DNA of 55,275 nucleotides from assembly GCA_035503615.1 (NCBI GenBank), contig DATJTI010000094.1:1-55275 (forward strand), in the 5' to 3' direction. Positions 1-8,112 of the stretch are shown piece after piece. The position numbers and the translations under genes are program-made. The notes under the pieces are model-generated. The model was not told the origin of the DNA, searched no databases, and worked only from the letters and a program-made list of their open reading frames with translations. Source of the stretch: AP-15 sp035503615. Lineage in GTDB: Bacteria > Pseudomonadota > Alphaproteobacteria > ATCC43930 > CGMCC-115725. The number at the start of each line of letters is the position of its first letter. Position 1 is the first letter of the stretch.

Positions 1-723
1 TTACGCCGGCGCCGGGATCGCCCGCTGGTTGTACATGATCTTGCGCATCTGTTCGCGCTCCGCGGCCGTGAGGGTCGAGGGATCGACCCGCAGATTGTTG
101 CCGGTCTCCATGCCGCGCTTGACCGCCGGGCGATTGCCGACCTCGTCAAACCAGCGCTTGAAGTATTTGAATTCGCCGAGATCCTGGCCCTGGGCCTCGT
201 AGTTGACGGTCCACGGATAGGCGATCATGTCCGCGATCGTGTATTCGTCACCGCAGAGATAGCGGCGATCGTAGAGCCGGTTGTTCATGACGCCGTAGAG
301 CCGGTTGGCCTCGTCGGTAAAGCGGCGGATCGCATAGGTCAGGTCGCCGGCATCGGGACCGGCGCGGCGGAAATGGCCGCATTCGCCCAATTTTGGTCCC
401 TGATTGGCCATCTGCCAGATCACCCATTGCGTGACCTCGTATTTGCCACGCAGGTCCTGCGGAAAGAAACGGCCCTCTTTTTCCCCCAGATACATCATGA
501 TCGCACCGGATTCGAAGATGCTGATCGGTGCGCCGCCGCCCTTGGGCTCGTGATCAACCAGGACCGGCATGCGATGGTTCGGGTTGATTTTCAGGAACTC
601 AGGCTTGAACTGGTCACCGCGGCCGATATTGCACGGTATCAGATTATATTTAATGCCCAGTTCTTCGAGCAGGATCGAGACCTTCTTGCCGTTCGGCGTC
701 GGCCAAAAATGCAGATCGAGCAT
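1..723 (-). CDS. Glutathione S-transferase family protein (YfcG/YghU-like)
   Basis: This 240-residue protein reads as a cytosolic glutathione transferase of the bacterial Nu/Ure2p-like type, which typically has disulfide-bond reductase or peroxidase activity with glutathione. The N-terminal thioredoxin-like half starts with LHFWPTPNGKK and carries the family segments NPNHRMPVLVD (cis-Pro of the GSH site) and ESGAIMMYLGEK (the Glu-Ser that binds the gamma-glutamyl group). The helical C-terminal half follows. I chose the ATG at 723 because homologues begin at this strand; an upstream in-frame start at 780 would add 19 unrelated residues. The stop codon occupies bases 1-3, so the gene is complete. 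Confidence 0.9.
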   Translation of the reverse strand: MLDLHFWPTPNGKKVSILLEELGIKYNLIPCNIGRGDQFKPEFLKINPNHRMPVLVDHEPKGGGAPISIFESGAIMMYLGEKEGRFFPQDLRGKYEVTQWVIWQMANQGPKLGECGHFRRAGPDAGDLTYAIRRFTDEANRLYGVMNNRLYDRRYLCGDEYTIADMIAYPWTVNYEAQGQDLGEFKYFKRWFDEVGNRPAVKRGMETGNNLRVDPSTLTAAEREQMRKIMYNQRAIPAPA

Positions 724-888
724 CGTCAAGTCCTTTTCAGGTCGGTGGCCGGCCACTGGCGGCCGGCGGGTTGATGGCATGCGATGTGCGACGGGCCGTG
801 AGGATAGTCGCAGAGTGCGCCGATGTCATCGCACCGAGGGACGGGTGGCGCTCCATGCCGGGCTGTCGGGCGCGGCTTGAGGGCTGCA

Positions 889-1230
889 CTACAGGTCGGT
901 TTCGGTGGTCTGCCCCGGAAACAGCGTCGCACGGCTCCATTCCGACCAGTCGCCGGCGACCGGATTATTCGGGTCGCGGTCGTGGCGCCAGCAGATGGTC
1001 TCGGCATCGGGTGCTACCACCCTGTGTGTCTGGCCCTTGGTCATGACGAAATCCTTGGTCGCGACATAACCGTTCTGGCGCTCGTCGCAATCGCTGCTTT
1101 TCGTGATCACCGCCTGGACATTGACCCGATCCCAGGTCGGGTTGTCGAGGATCAGCGTGGCCGATTGGCTCGACCCCGAGGAACAGCCGGAAACCACCAG
1201 GAACACCGCAAGCACGAGGAGGTAGCGCAT
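889..1230 (-). CDS. Small secreted lipoprotein, unknown function
   Basis: A 113-residue protein with a lipoprotein signal: a short basic start, a hydrophobic core and a lipobox VSGC with the acceptor Cys at about residue 16, followed by a Ser/Gly-rich linker. The mature part is about 95 residues, polar, with two further Cys residues (SSDCDE and TICWRH) that could form a disulfide. The start at 1230 follows a clear GGAGA ribosome site. I do not recognise the family. It is expected to be anchored in the inner or outer membrane facing the periplasm. Confidence 0.75.
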   Translation of the reverse strand: MRYLLVLAVFLVVSGCSSGSSQSATLILDNPTWDRVNVQAVITKSSDCDERQNGYVATKDFVMTKGQTHRVVAPDAETICWRHDRDPNNPVAGDWSEWSRATLFPGQTTETDL

Positions 1231-1250
1231 CACCGTCTCCTTTCCGCAAA

Positions 1251-1284
1251 GCCGAGCACATAGGAGAGCCGAGCACATAGGATT
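1251..1284. repeat. Two tandem copies of a 17-nt unit
   Basis: GCCGAGCACATAGGA is repeated head to tail (1251-1267 and 1268-1284) just upstream of the lipoprotein gene start. It is one of several short tandem duplications in this window. Confidence 0.85.
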
Positions 1285-1356
1285 GCTGGCGGTCGCCGCG
1301 CAAGCGCCAATCGGCGGTGCCCGAGCAGCCGCCCGCGCGCGCTGGGATCCCCGGTT

Positions 1357-2526
1357 TCAGCCGGCCACGGCCCGGATAAAGCGCTCCACCTCCGTTTCGT
1401 CATTGTAGTAGTGCAGGCTGGCGCGAACCACCGCCTCCAGCCCGCGGGCCGGCAGATCGAGCGGCGACGACCGGGATTCGTGGACATTGATGCCGAGCGC
1501 ACGCAGCCGGTCGCGCAGCCGTGCGGGTGTCTCCCCACCCTTCGCGAAGGTGACGATCCCGCACCGCTCGACACCCTGATCGTGCACGCCGATAAGGGGT
1601 TGCCGCGCGAGCTCGTGCCGCAGCAGCCCGCCCAGCGCCTTGACCCGCGCCTCGATCGCAGCGATGCCGACCTGCGCCGCGTAACGGGCGGCCGCCGCGA
1701 GACCGATCTGACCGGCGACAAACCGCTCCCAGGTTTCGAACCGGCGGGCGTCGGGACGGATGGTGTAGCTGTCGGCCTCGCCGGCGCACGCGGTCATGAG
1801 ATCGATGAAGGGCGGCTCAAGCCCGCCGATCGCATCGCGTCGCACATAGAGAAAACCGGTGCCGCGCGGCCCGCGCAGGTACTTTCGGCCGGTCGCGGCG
1901 AGCATGTGGCAGCCGATCTCGCGCACATCGACGGCAAGCTGGCCGACTGATTGGCAGGCGTCGAGCAGATAAAGGATGCCGTGGCGGGCAGCGATGCGGC
2001 CGATTTCCGCTGCCGGCTGGACGAGCCCGCCATGCGAGGGCACATGGGTGATCGCGATCAGCCGGGTGCGCGCGCCGATCGCGCGTTCGAGTGCCCCGAG
2101 ATCGAGCTGTCCGCAGGCGTCGTTGTCGACGACATCGATCTCGATCCCGGTGCGGGCTTTCACCTGCCGGAATGCAAGCAGGTTCGACTGGTACTCGGGT
2201 CGCGCGGTGACGACGCGGTCGCCGGCCCGGAACGGCACCGCGTAGAACGCCATGTCCCAGGCGCGGGTGGCGTTTTCGACAAAGGCGATCTCGTCCGGTT
2301 GTGCGCCGATCAGCGCGGCGATGGCGTCGTAGAAATCAGCGATGCGATCCTCGGCCTCGGCCTCGGCCGCCGCTTCGTAGCCGCCGATCGCCGCTTCGCG
2401 CGCGAGGTGGCGCGTCACCGCATCGAGCACCGGACGTGGCGGCAACGCGGCCCCGGCGTTGTTGAAGTGGATCACGCGCGCGACCCCGGGCGTGTCCTGG
2501 CGCAGCAACGGCACGTCGAGCGTCAT
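1357..2526 (-). CDS. Class V PLP-dependent aminotransferase (cysteine desulfurase/epimerase-like)
   Basis: A 389-residue fold-type I PLP enzyme of the class V family, which includes cysteine desulfurases, isopenicillin-N epimerase-like proteins and kynureninase-like lyases. The start FNNAGAALPP is the usual N-terminal substrate and phosphate segment. D189 in LLDACQS is the Asp that pairs with the PLP ring nitrogen, and K215 in ATGRKYLRGPRGTGF is the Schiff-base lysine. I see no catalytic Cys loop near residue 330-350 that would make it an IscS/SufS-type desulfurase, so the substrate is unknown. The gene stands alone, beginning just after the terminator of the upstream tRNA. Confidence 0.88.
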   Translation of the reverse strand: MTLDVPLLRQDTPGVARVIHFNNAGAALPPRPVLDAVTRHLAREAAIGGYEAAAEAEAEDRIADFYDAIAALIGAQPDEIAFVENATRAWDMAFYAVPFRAGDRVVTARPEYQSNLLAFRQVKARTGIEIDVVDNDACGQLDLGALERAIGARTRLIAITHVPSHGGLVQPAAEIGRIAARHGILYLLDACQSVGQLAVDVREIGCHMLAATGRKYLRGPRGTGFLYVRRDAIGGLEPPFIDLMTACAGEADSYTIRPDARRFETWERFVAGQIGLAAAARYAAQVGIAAIEARVKALGGLLRHELARQPLIGVHDQGVERCGIVTFAKGGETPARLRDRLRALGINVHESRSSPLDLPARGLEAVVRASLHYYNDETEVERFIRAVAG

Positions 2527-2544
2527 GTCTCACCCCCGATCGTA

Positions 2545-2573
2545 GAAAAGGCCCGGCCATCACTGGCCAGGCC
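2545..2573 (-). terminator. Rho-independent terminator after tRNA-Ala
   Basis: On the minus strand a ten-pair stem (one G-T pair) with a GTGA loop, 2550-2573, is followed at once by TTTT. It lies 12 nt beyond the CCA end of the tRNA and before the aminotransferase start, so it should end the tRNA transcript. Confidence 0.8.
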
Positions 2574-2584
2574 CTTCGCCTCTT

Positions 2585-2660
<76 letters not shown>

Positions 2661-2705
2661 GGCGATGGCCGCCCGCGGCTGACGCACGGACGCTGCGCAG
2701 CGCGA

Positions 2706-2735
2706 AAAATAGAGAACCGTAGGGGCCGGCGGCAA
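2706..2735 (-). promoter_or_regulatory. Probable promoter of tRNA-Ala
   Basis: On the minus strand TTGCCG (2735-2730) and TATTTT (2711-2706) are separated by 18 nt. The predicted start would be about 40 nt before the mature tRNA 5' end. The match to sigma-70 consensus is moderate, and the position fits. Confidence 0.45.
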
Positions 2736-2738
2736 GCG

Positions 2739-2761
2739 AAAACCGCGGCCCGTTTCGGGCC
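2739..2761 (-). terminator. Possible terminator of the FYDLN-acid gene
   Basis: The minus strand has a perfect 6-bp stem GGCCCG/CGGGCC with an AAA loop, then GCGG and TTTT, starting 8 nt after the stop codon of the FYDLN-acid gene. The stem is short, so termination efficiency is uncertain. Confidence 0.5.
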
Positions 2762-2768
2762 CGGCGGC

Positions 2769-3140
2769 TCAGCGCTCCTCCTCCTCGACATTCTCGATGA
2801 CCTCGGCCATGTCGTCCTCGTCCTCGCCGAGCTCGGAAGCGTCTTCGAGCAGTTCCTCGTCCTCCTCCTCGGTTTCCTCGATCGGCAGCGCCTCCTCTTC
2901 GTCGGCCGTGGCATCGGCCTCCTCGGTCTCGACATCGGCATCGAGCTCCTCGCCGGCGACCGGCTCGATCTCTTTCTCGACCGGGGCTGCCGGCCGCGCC
3001 CGGCGCGATTTCAGAAACGCTTCGGGGTCGAACGGCGTGCTGCATTTCGGGCAGATCACCGGCTTGTGCAGCAGATCGTAATAGCGCGCTCCGCAGCTCG
3101 GACAGATCCGCTTGGTGCCCCATTCAGGCTTGGCCACCAT
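2769..3140 (-). CDS. FYDLN-acid (TIGR02300-like) protein with zinc ribbon and acidic tail
   Basis: A 123-residue protein in two parts. Residues 1-40 follow the TIGR02300 pattern (AKPEWGTKRICPSC, then YYDLLHKPVICPKC): two CxxC pairs that look like a complete zinc ribbon. Residues 50-123 are strongly acidic, rich in Glu and Asp. The family is of unknown function and is typical of alphaproteobacteria beside aroA, as here. I chose the ATG at 3140 (AAG-rich start MVAKPEW) because GGAG precedes it; an upstream in-frame ATG at 3149 has no ribosome site. Divergent from aroA. Confidence 0.88.
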   Translation of the reverse strand: MVAKPEWGTKRICPSCGARYYDLLHKPVICPKCSTPFDPEAFLKSRRARPAAPVEKEIEPVAGEELDADVETEEADATADEEEALPIEETEEEDEELLEDASELGEDEDDMAEVIENVEEEER

Positions 3141-3149
3141 CAACTCCAT

Positions 3150-3202
3150 CAGAGTTTGCCGGCAGGGTTTGCCGGCCGAGTTTGCCGGCAGAGTTTTGCC
3201 GG
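3150..3202. repeat. Four tandem copies of a 13-nt unit
   Basis: The unit CAGAGTTTGCCGG occurs four times head to tail (3150-3162, 3163-3175, 3176-3188 and a 14-nt last copy 3189-3202), with one or two changes per copy. It lies between the divergent FYDLN-acid and aroA genes, immediately upstream of the FYDLN-acid start, so it is positioned to affect that promoter or leader. Confidence 0.9.
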
Positions 3203-3339
3203 GGTCGGTCGCTGCGCCATTGCCACAGGCGGCGCACCCTGTCAAAAGCAAAACCGCGCTCGGCCGACGGTCCCGGCATATGGGCCGGGGCGGTGGCGAG
3301 CGCAACCGCCGAGCTGCTGTTTCGAGGTTCGCCCCCGCC

Positions 3340-4695
3340 ATGGCCCACGCGTCTTCGCCCGCCTCGCCCGAGCCGCTCGCTGCGCAGCGGCCGGCGCGCC
3401 CGTTGCACGGCACCAGCGCAGTGCCGGGCGACAAATCGATTTCGCACCGTGCGCTGATGCTGGGCGCGCTCGCTGTCGGGCGAACCGAGATCAGCGGGCT
3501 GCTCGAAGGCGAGGACGTGCTCGCGACGGCCGCCGCGCTGAACGCGCTCGGTGCCGCCGTGGCGCCGGCGAAGGATGGCCGGTGGATCGTCGACGGGGTC
3601 GGCATCGGCGGCCTCGCCGAGCCGGAAAACCTGCTCGACCTCGGCAATTCGGGGACCTCGGCCCGGCTCTTGCTCGGCATTCTCGCGACCCATCCGCTGA
3701 CCGCGTTCGTGACCGGCGACGCTTCGCTGCGGCAGCGGCCGATGCGCCGCGTGACCGATCCGCTAAGCCGCTTCGGCGCGCAGTTCCTGACCCGTGACGG
3801 CGCCCGCCTGCCGCTCGCCGTCACCGGCGCCGGTTCCCCGGTGCCGATCGAATACCGCCTGCCGGTGCCCTCGGCGCAGGTCAAATCGGCGGTGCTGCTG
3901 GCCGGCCTCAACACCCCGGGAGCCACCACGGTGATCGAGCCGCAGGCGACCCGCGACCATACCGAGCGGATGCTGCGCCATTTTGGTGCGCAGGTCGCCA
4001 CCGGGCCGGCCGCCGGCGGCAAGCGGATCACCGTCGAAGGCTTTCCCGAATTGACGGCGGCGCCGATCACGGTGCCGGGCGACATCTCCTCGGCCGCGTT
4101 CCCGGTGGTCGCGGCGCTGATCGTGCCGGGCTCGGAGGTGACGATCGCGGGCGTCGGCATCAACCCGTTGCGCGCCGGGCTGCTCGAATGCCTGCGCGAG
4201 ATGGGCGCCGAGATCGCTCTCGTCAACGAGCGCGACGCGGGCGGCGAACCGGTTGCCGATCTCCATGCCCGTGCCGGAGCGCTGCACGGCGCCGACATCC
4301 CGGCCGAGCGGGCGCCGCGGATGATCGACGAATACCCGGTCCTGGCGATGGCCGCTGCCTGCGCCCGCGGCCGCACCGTGATGCGCGGCCTCAGCGAGCT
4401 GCGGGTCAAGGAAAGCGACCGTCTGGCAGCGATTGCCGGCGGCCTTGCCGGGTGCGGGGTGCGGGTTGCGGTCGAAGGCGACGATTTGATCGTCGAGGGC
4501 GATGGCGGCCCACCGGCCGGGGGGGCGCTGATCGAAACCCGGCTCGACCACCGGATCGCAATGGCCTTCCTGGTGCTGGGGCTGGCCGCCGACGCGCCGG
4601 TGCGGATCGACGATGCCCGCCCGATCGCCACCAGCTTTCCCGATTTCATGCCGCTGATGACCCGGCTCGGCGCTTCCTTCACCATCGTTGGATGA
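3340..4695 (+). CDS. aroA: 3-phosphoshikimate 1-carboxyvinyltransferase (EPSP synthase)
   Basis: EPSP synthase condenses shikimate-3-phosphate with phosphoenolpyruvate in the shikimate pathway. The 451-residue protein shows PGDKSISHRALMLG near the start, LGNSGTSARLL, GDASLRQRPMRR, PSAQVKSAVLLAGLN, RDHTERML and LRVKESDR, all active-site segments. Its length and the RDHTE and SAQVK motifs resemble the alphaproteobacterial class II branch, but the PEP-site motif keeps Gly (NSGTS) where the glyphosate-tolerant Agrobacterium CP4 enzyme has Ala. The ATG at 3340 was chosen because homologues start about 30 residues before PGDKS. Its stop overlaps the cmk start (ATGA). Confidence 0.96.
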   Translation: MAHASSPASPEPLAAQRPARPLHGTSAVPGDKSISHRALMLGALAVGRTEISGLLEGEDVLATAAALNALGAAVAPAKDGRWIVDGVGIGGLAEPENLLDLGNSGTSARLLLGILATHPLTAFVTGDASLRQRPMRRVTDPLSRFGAQFLTRDGARLPLAVTGAGSPVPIEYRLPVPSAQVKSAVLLAGLNTPGATTVIEPQATRDHTERMLRHFGAQVATGPAAGGKRITVEGFPELTAAPITVPGDISSAAFPVVAALIVPGSEVTIAGVGINPLRAGLLECLREMGAEIALVNERDAGGEPVADLHARAGALHGADIPAERAPRMIDEYPVLAMAAACARGRTVMRGLSELRVKESDRLAAIAGGLAGCGVRVAVEGDDLIVEGDGGPPAGGALIETRLDHRIAMAFLVLGLAADAPVRIDDARPIATSFPDFMPLMTRLGASFTIVG

Positions 4696-5378
4696 TCGCG
4701 CGGTCCTTCGTCGTCGCGATCGACGGGCCGGCCGCATCGGGCAAGGGCACTTTGGCGCGCCGCCTGGCCAAACGCTTCGGTCTTGCCCATCTCGATACCG
4801 GCGGGCTTTACCGCGCCACCGCGCTGCTCGTGCTTGAAGCTGGCGCCGACCCGGCTGACCCGGCGAGTGCGGCCGCGGCTGCGCGGCGGGTTGACCAGCG
4901 TGTGCTCGCCGACCCGAGACTGCGCGGCGCGACCGTCGCGGCGAACTCCTCGGTGGTGGCTGCACACCCCGCGGTGCGCCATATCCTGCTGCAGTTCCAA
5001 CGCGATTTCGCGGCGCATCCGCCGCCTTTGGCGGGGGGCAGAGCGGCCAGCGGTGCGGTGCTCGACGGGCGTGATATTGGCACGGTCGTGTGTCCGCAGG
5101 CCGATCTCAAGCTGTTTCTGACCGCCGATGTGGCGGTTCGTGCCAAACGCCGGGCCGAGGAGTTGCGTGCTCGTGGCGCGGCGTCTATATACGAGGCTGT
5201 CTTGCAGGATCTGACAGAACGCGACGCACGCGACAGCGCCCGCCGGGATGCGCCACTCTCAGTAGCACCGGGTGCGATCATCATCGATACGACGGCGCTC
5301 GACGCCGATGCGGTCCTGGAGCGCGTCGCCGACATCACTAGACGTGCTTTGGACCATGCGCGCTCTGGCGCAGCGTGA
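4692..5378 (+). CDS. cmk: Cytidylate kinase
   Basis: This 228-residue enzyme phosphorylates CMP and dCMP with ATP, feeding CTP and dCTP pools. The P-loop is GPAASGKGT at residues 12-20; LDTGGLYRA is the nucleoside-site motif (usually LDTGAMYR) and DGRDIGTVVCP is the conserved central segment. The ATG overlaps the aroA stop, so the two are translationally coupled, and rpsA follows 15 nt later; aroA-cmk-rpsA is a widely conserved order. A second, distantly related CMP-kinase-like gene lies at 10025-10615. Confidence 0.95.
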   Translation: MIARSFVVAIDGPAASGKGTLARRLAKRFGLAHLDTGGLYRATALLVLEAGADPADPASAAAAARRVDQRVLADPRLRGATVAANSSVVAAHPAVRHILLQFQRDFAAHPPPLAGGRAASGAVLDGRDIGTVVCPQADLKLFLTADVAVRAKRRAEELRARGAASIYEAVLQDLTERDARDSARRDAPLSVAPGAIIIDTTALDADAVLERVADITRRALDHARSGAA

Positions 5379-5393
5379 ATTCGAGGAGAAGGA

Positions 5394-7136
5394 ATGGCTC
5401 TAGAACTGCAACCCGAGGAGGCGTCGGCGAAAGAGAGTTTCGCAGCCCTTCTCGATGAATCGCTCGGCATGGCCAACGGGCTCGAAGGCACCGTCGTCAA
5501 GGGCCGGGTCATCGCCGTCGAAAACGATGCGGTGCTGATCGATGTCGGCCTCAAATCGGAAGGCCGGGTGCCGTTGAAGGAGTTTGCCGCGGGCGGCGGC
5601 GAGCCCAGCCTCAATGTCGGCGACACGGTCGAGGTGTTCCTCGAGCGGATGGAGGACAAGAACGGCGAGGCTCAGCTGTCGCGCGAAAAGGCGCGGCGCG
5701 AAGAGGCCTGGACCCAGCTGGAGAAGAGCTTTCAAGCGAATGAGCGGGTCACGGGGGTAATCTTCGGCCGGGTCAAGGGCGGCTTTACCGTCGATCTGAA
5801 CGGGGCCGTCGCGTTTCTGCCGGGCAGCCAGGTCGACATCCGCCCAGTGCGCGACATCACCCCGCTCCTCGGCTCGCAACAGCCGTTCCAGATCCTGAAG
5901 ATGGACCGCTCGCGCGGCAACATCGTCGTCTCGCGCCGCGCCGTGCTCGAAGAGAGCCGCGCCGAGCAGCGCTCCGAGCTGGTCGCCAGCCTCAAGGAAG
6001 GCCAGATCCTGAACGGTGTCGTTAAGAACATCACCGATTACGGCGCCTTTGTCGATCTCGGCGGGGTCGATGGCCTGTTGCATGTGACCGACATCGCCTG
6101 GCGGCGGATCAACCATCCCTCGGAAGCCCTGCATATCGGCCAGACCGTCAAGGTCCAGGTGATCCGTTTCAATCCGGAGACGCAGCGCATCTCGCTCGGC
6201 ATGAAGCAGCTCGAAGCCGATCCGTGGGAGGGTGTCGAGCTCAAATATCCGGCCGGCGCCAAGTTCAAGGGCCGCGTCACCAACATCACCGATTACGGCG
6301 CCTTTGTCGAATTGGAGCCGGGGGTCGAGGGGCTGGTGCACGTCTCGGAAATGAGCTGGACCAAGAAGAACGTCCACCCCGGCAAGATCGTCTCGACCAG
6401 CCAGGAGGTCGAGGTCATGGTGCTCGATGTCGATCCGCAGAAGCGGCGCATCAGCCTCGGCCTCAAGCAGACCCTGGCCAATCCGTGGGAGACCTTTGCC
6501 GACGACCACCCGATCGGCAGCGAACTCGAAGGCGAGGTGCGCAACATCACCGAGTTCGGGCTGTTTGTCGGATTGCCGGGCGATATCGACGGCATGGTTC
6601 ATCTGTCCGACATCGACTGGAACCGCGCCGGCGAGGACGCTCTCGACAACTATCACAAGGGCGAGGTGGTTCGGGTCAAGGTGCTCGATGTCGATGTCGA
6701 CAAGGAGCGCATCAGCCTCGGCATCAAGCAGCTCGAAGCCGACCCGTTCGAGGCCGGGATGTCGAAGCTGCGCAAGGGCGAGGTCGTGACCGGCACGATC
6801 GCCGGGATCACCGAGGGCGGGGTCGAGGTGTCGGTCGGTGACGGTCTCTTGGGCTTTATCCGCAAATCCGAATTGTCGCGCGATCGCAGTGAGCAGCGGC
6901 CCGACCGGTTCGCGGTCGGCGAGAAGGTCGATGCCAAAGTGACCGCGATCGATCGCGCGACGCGCAAAGTGGCGCTGTCGATCAAGGCGCGCGAGATGGA
7001 CGAGGAGAAGCGGGCGATGGCCGAGTTCGGCTCTTCGGATTCGGGGGCGAGCCTCGGCGACATCCTCGGGGCTGCGATTAGCCGGGCCCGCCGGCAGGAT
7101 GCGGACCGCCAGGACGAGACCGCGGACAAGAACTGA
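5394..7136 (+). CDS. rpsA: 30S ribosomal protein S1
   Basis: A 580-residue protein made of about six S1 (OB-fold) RNA-binding domains. Internal repetition is obvious: DYGAFVDLGGVDGLLHV, DYGAFVELEPGVEGLVHV and EFGLFVGLPGDIDGMVHL are the same motif in successive domains, each ending with a RISLG-type strand. S1 sits on the small ribosomal subunit and helps capture and unfold mRNA leaders. The ATG at 5394 follows a strong GAGGAGAAGG site. Length and position after cmk agree with the family. Confidence 0.97.
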   Translation: MALELQPEEASAKESFAALLDESLGMANGLEGTVVKGRVIAVENDAVLIDVGLKSEGRVPLKEFAAGGGEPSLNVGDTVEVFLERMEDKNGEAQLSREKARREEAWTQLEKSFQANERVTGVIFGRVKGGFTVDLNGAVAFLPGSQVDIRPVRDITPLLGSQQPFQILKMDRSRGNIVVSRRAVLEESRAEQRSELVASLKEGQILNGVVKNITDYGAFVDLGGVDGLLHVTDIAWRRINHPSEALHIGQTVKVQVIRFNPETQRISLGMKQLEADPWEGVELKYPAGAKFKGRVTNITDYGAFVELEPGVEGLVHVSEMSWTKKNVHPGKIVSTSQEVEVMVLDVDPQKRRISLGLKQTLANPWETFADDHPIGSELEGEVRNITEFGLFVGLPGDIDGMVHLSDIDWNRAGEDALDNYHKGEVVRVKVLDVDVDKERISLGIKQLEADPFEAGMSKLRKGEVVTGTIAGITEGGVEVSVGDGLLGFIRKSELSRDRSEQRPDRFAVGEKVDAKVTAIDRATRKVALSIKAREMDEEKRAMAEFGSSDSGASLGDILGAAISRARRQDADRQDETADKN

Positions 7137-7383
7137 GCCGCGGGGTCTGCGGCACGGGGTCGGCGCGCTGTCGCTCGCTCGGCCCTGTCCGCTCCGCTCG
7201 TGGCGCGGCCTGTCGCGCGTGGCAGCCGGATGGTACCCGTCCCGGGCGGACGGCGCAGCCGAGGCACAGGCCGGATGATTGCGCGAGCGGGCCGCGAATG
7301 ACGCGCGATGCCCATCCCGCCCCGGCTTGACCCTCGCGCGGTGGTTTGGCAGGTTGGCCGCCTAGGCCGCAGGGGCGAGAATG

Positions 7384-7677
7384 ATGACGAAATCGGAGCT
7401 TGTGCAAAAGCTGTCCGAAATCAATCCGCATCTCTATCAGCGTGACGTCGAGGTCATCGTCACCGCGATCTTTGACGAGATCGCCGCGGCGCTGGCGCGT
7501 GGCGACCGTGTCGAGCTGCGCGGCTTTGGTGCGTTTTCGGTCAAGCGCCGGGATGCCCGCGTCGGCCGCAACCCGCGCACCGGCGACAGCGTGCGGGTCG
7601 CCGAAAAGCACATTCCGTTCTTCAAGACCGGCAAGCAGCTGCGCGACCGCCTGAACCAGGCGGCACCGGCAGCCTAG
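7384..7677 (+). CDS. ihfB: Integration host factor beta subunit
   Basis: A 97-residue HU/IHF family DNA-bending protein. MTKSELVQKL is the usual IHF-beta start, RGFGAFSVKRR is the beta-arm base, and GRNPRTGDSVRV is the family signature containing the Pro that intercalates into DNA. It should pair with IHF-alpha encoded elsewhere. Two ATG codons lie in tandem (7381 and 7384); I chose the second to match homologues, and AGGGG is within reach of both. It follows rpsA after 244 nt, as in many proteobacteria. Confidence 0.94.
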   Translation: MTKSELVQKLSEINPHLYQRDVEVIVTAIFDEIAAALARGDRVELRGFGAFSVKRRDARVGRNPRTGDSVRVAEKHIPFFKTGKQLRDRLNQAAPAA

Positions 7678-7713
7678 CTCGGGGGTGCCGCACCGGCGCG
7701 CCGGGCCGGTCGA

Positions 7714-8046
7714 ATGAGAATCCTCTATTGGCTCTTGGTGCTGGTCGCCGCCGCGGTGCTGAGCCTGTTTGCCGCTTCCAATCGGCAAGCCGTTTCGCTC
7801 GGCTTGTGGCCATTGCCGTATCTGCTGCAGCTGCCGCTCTACCTGACGATCTTTCTGTCGCTGCTCGCCGGGTTTGTCGTCGGGGTGCTTGTCGCCTGGA
7901 TCGCCGGGCGCCGCTGGCGACGCGAGGCGCGGCGCGGCCGGCGGCGCAGCGACGCCTTGACCCGCGAGCTCGCCGCAACCCAGGCCCGGCTCGCCGACAC
8001 CGCCGACCGCCCGGGCAGCCCGCCGAGGCGCACACAAAGTTTTTGA
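7714..8046 (+). CDS. LapA/DUF1049-domain inner-membrane protein
   Basis: A 110-residue membrane protein with two predicted transmembrane helices (about residues 3-22 and 40-66), followed by an Arg-rich and then amphipathic helical tail (about 67-110) predicted to be cytoplasmic. The motif SNRQAVSLGLWPLPY between the helices is typical of LapA-domain proteins, which in enterobacteria assemble with LapB to control LpxC turnover and thus LPS synthesis. The location after ihfB is the usual one. No lapB-like gene follows here; a Rieske-type gene does instead. Confidence 0.85.
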   Translation: MRILYWLLVLVAAAVLSLFAASNRQAVSLGLWPLPYLLQLPLYLTIFLSLLAGFVVGVLVAWIAGRRWRREARRGRRRSDALTRELAATQARLADTADRPGSPPRRTQSF

Positions 8047-8112
8047 CCTGACCGCCGCAGCGGGTCCAGTGTGCGCGCCGACAGAGACCGATCCGAAAGC
8101 GCACCCCCGTCA

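Noticed and set aside
3340..4695. Glyphosate-tolerant class II EPSP synthase
   Set aside because: Class II-like motifs are present, but the PEP-site motif is GNSGTS with Gly where the CP4 enzyme has Ala, so tolerance is not supported.
2769..5018. A 749-codon minus-strand frame across aroA and cmk
   Set aside because: Only the last 123 codons (2769-3140) form the real FYDLN-acid gene; the upstream part is an antisense shadow with Arg/Ser/Pro-rich composition.
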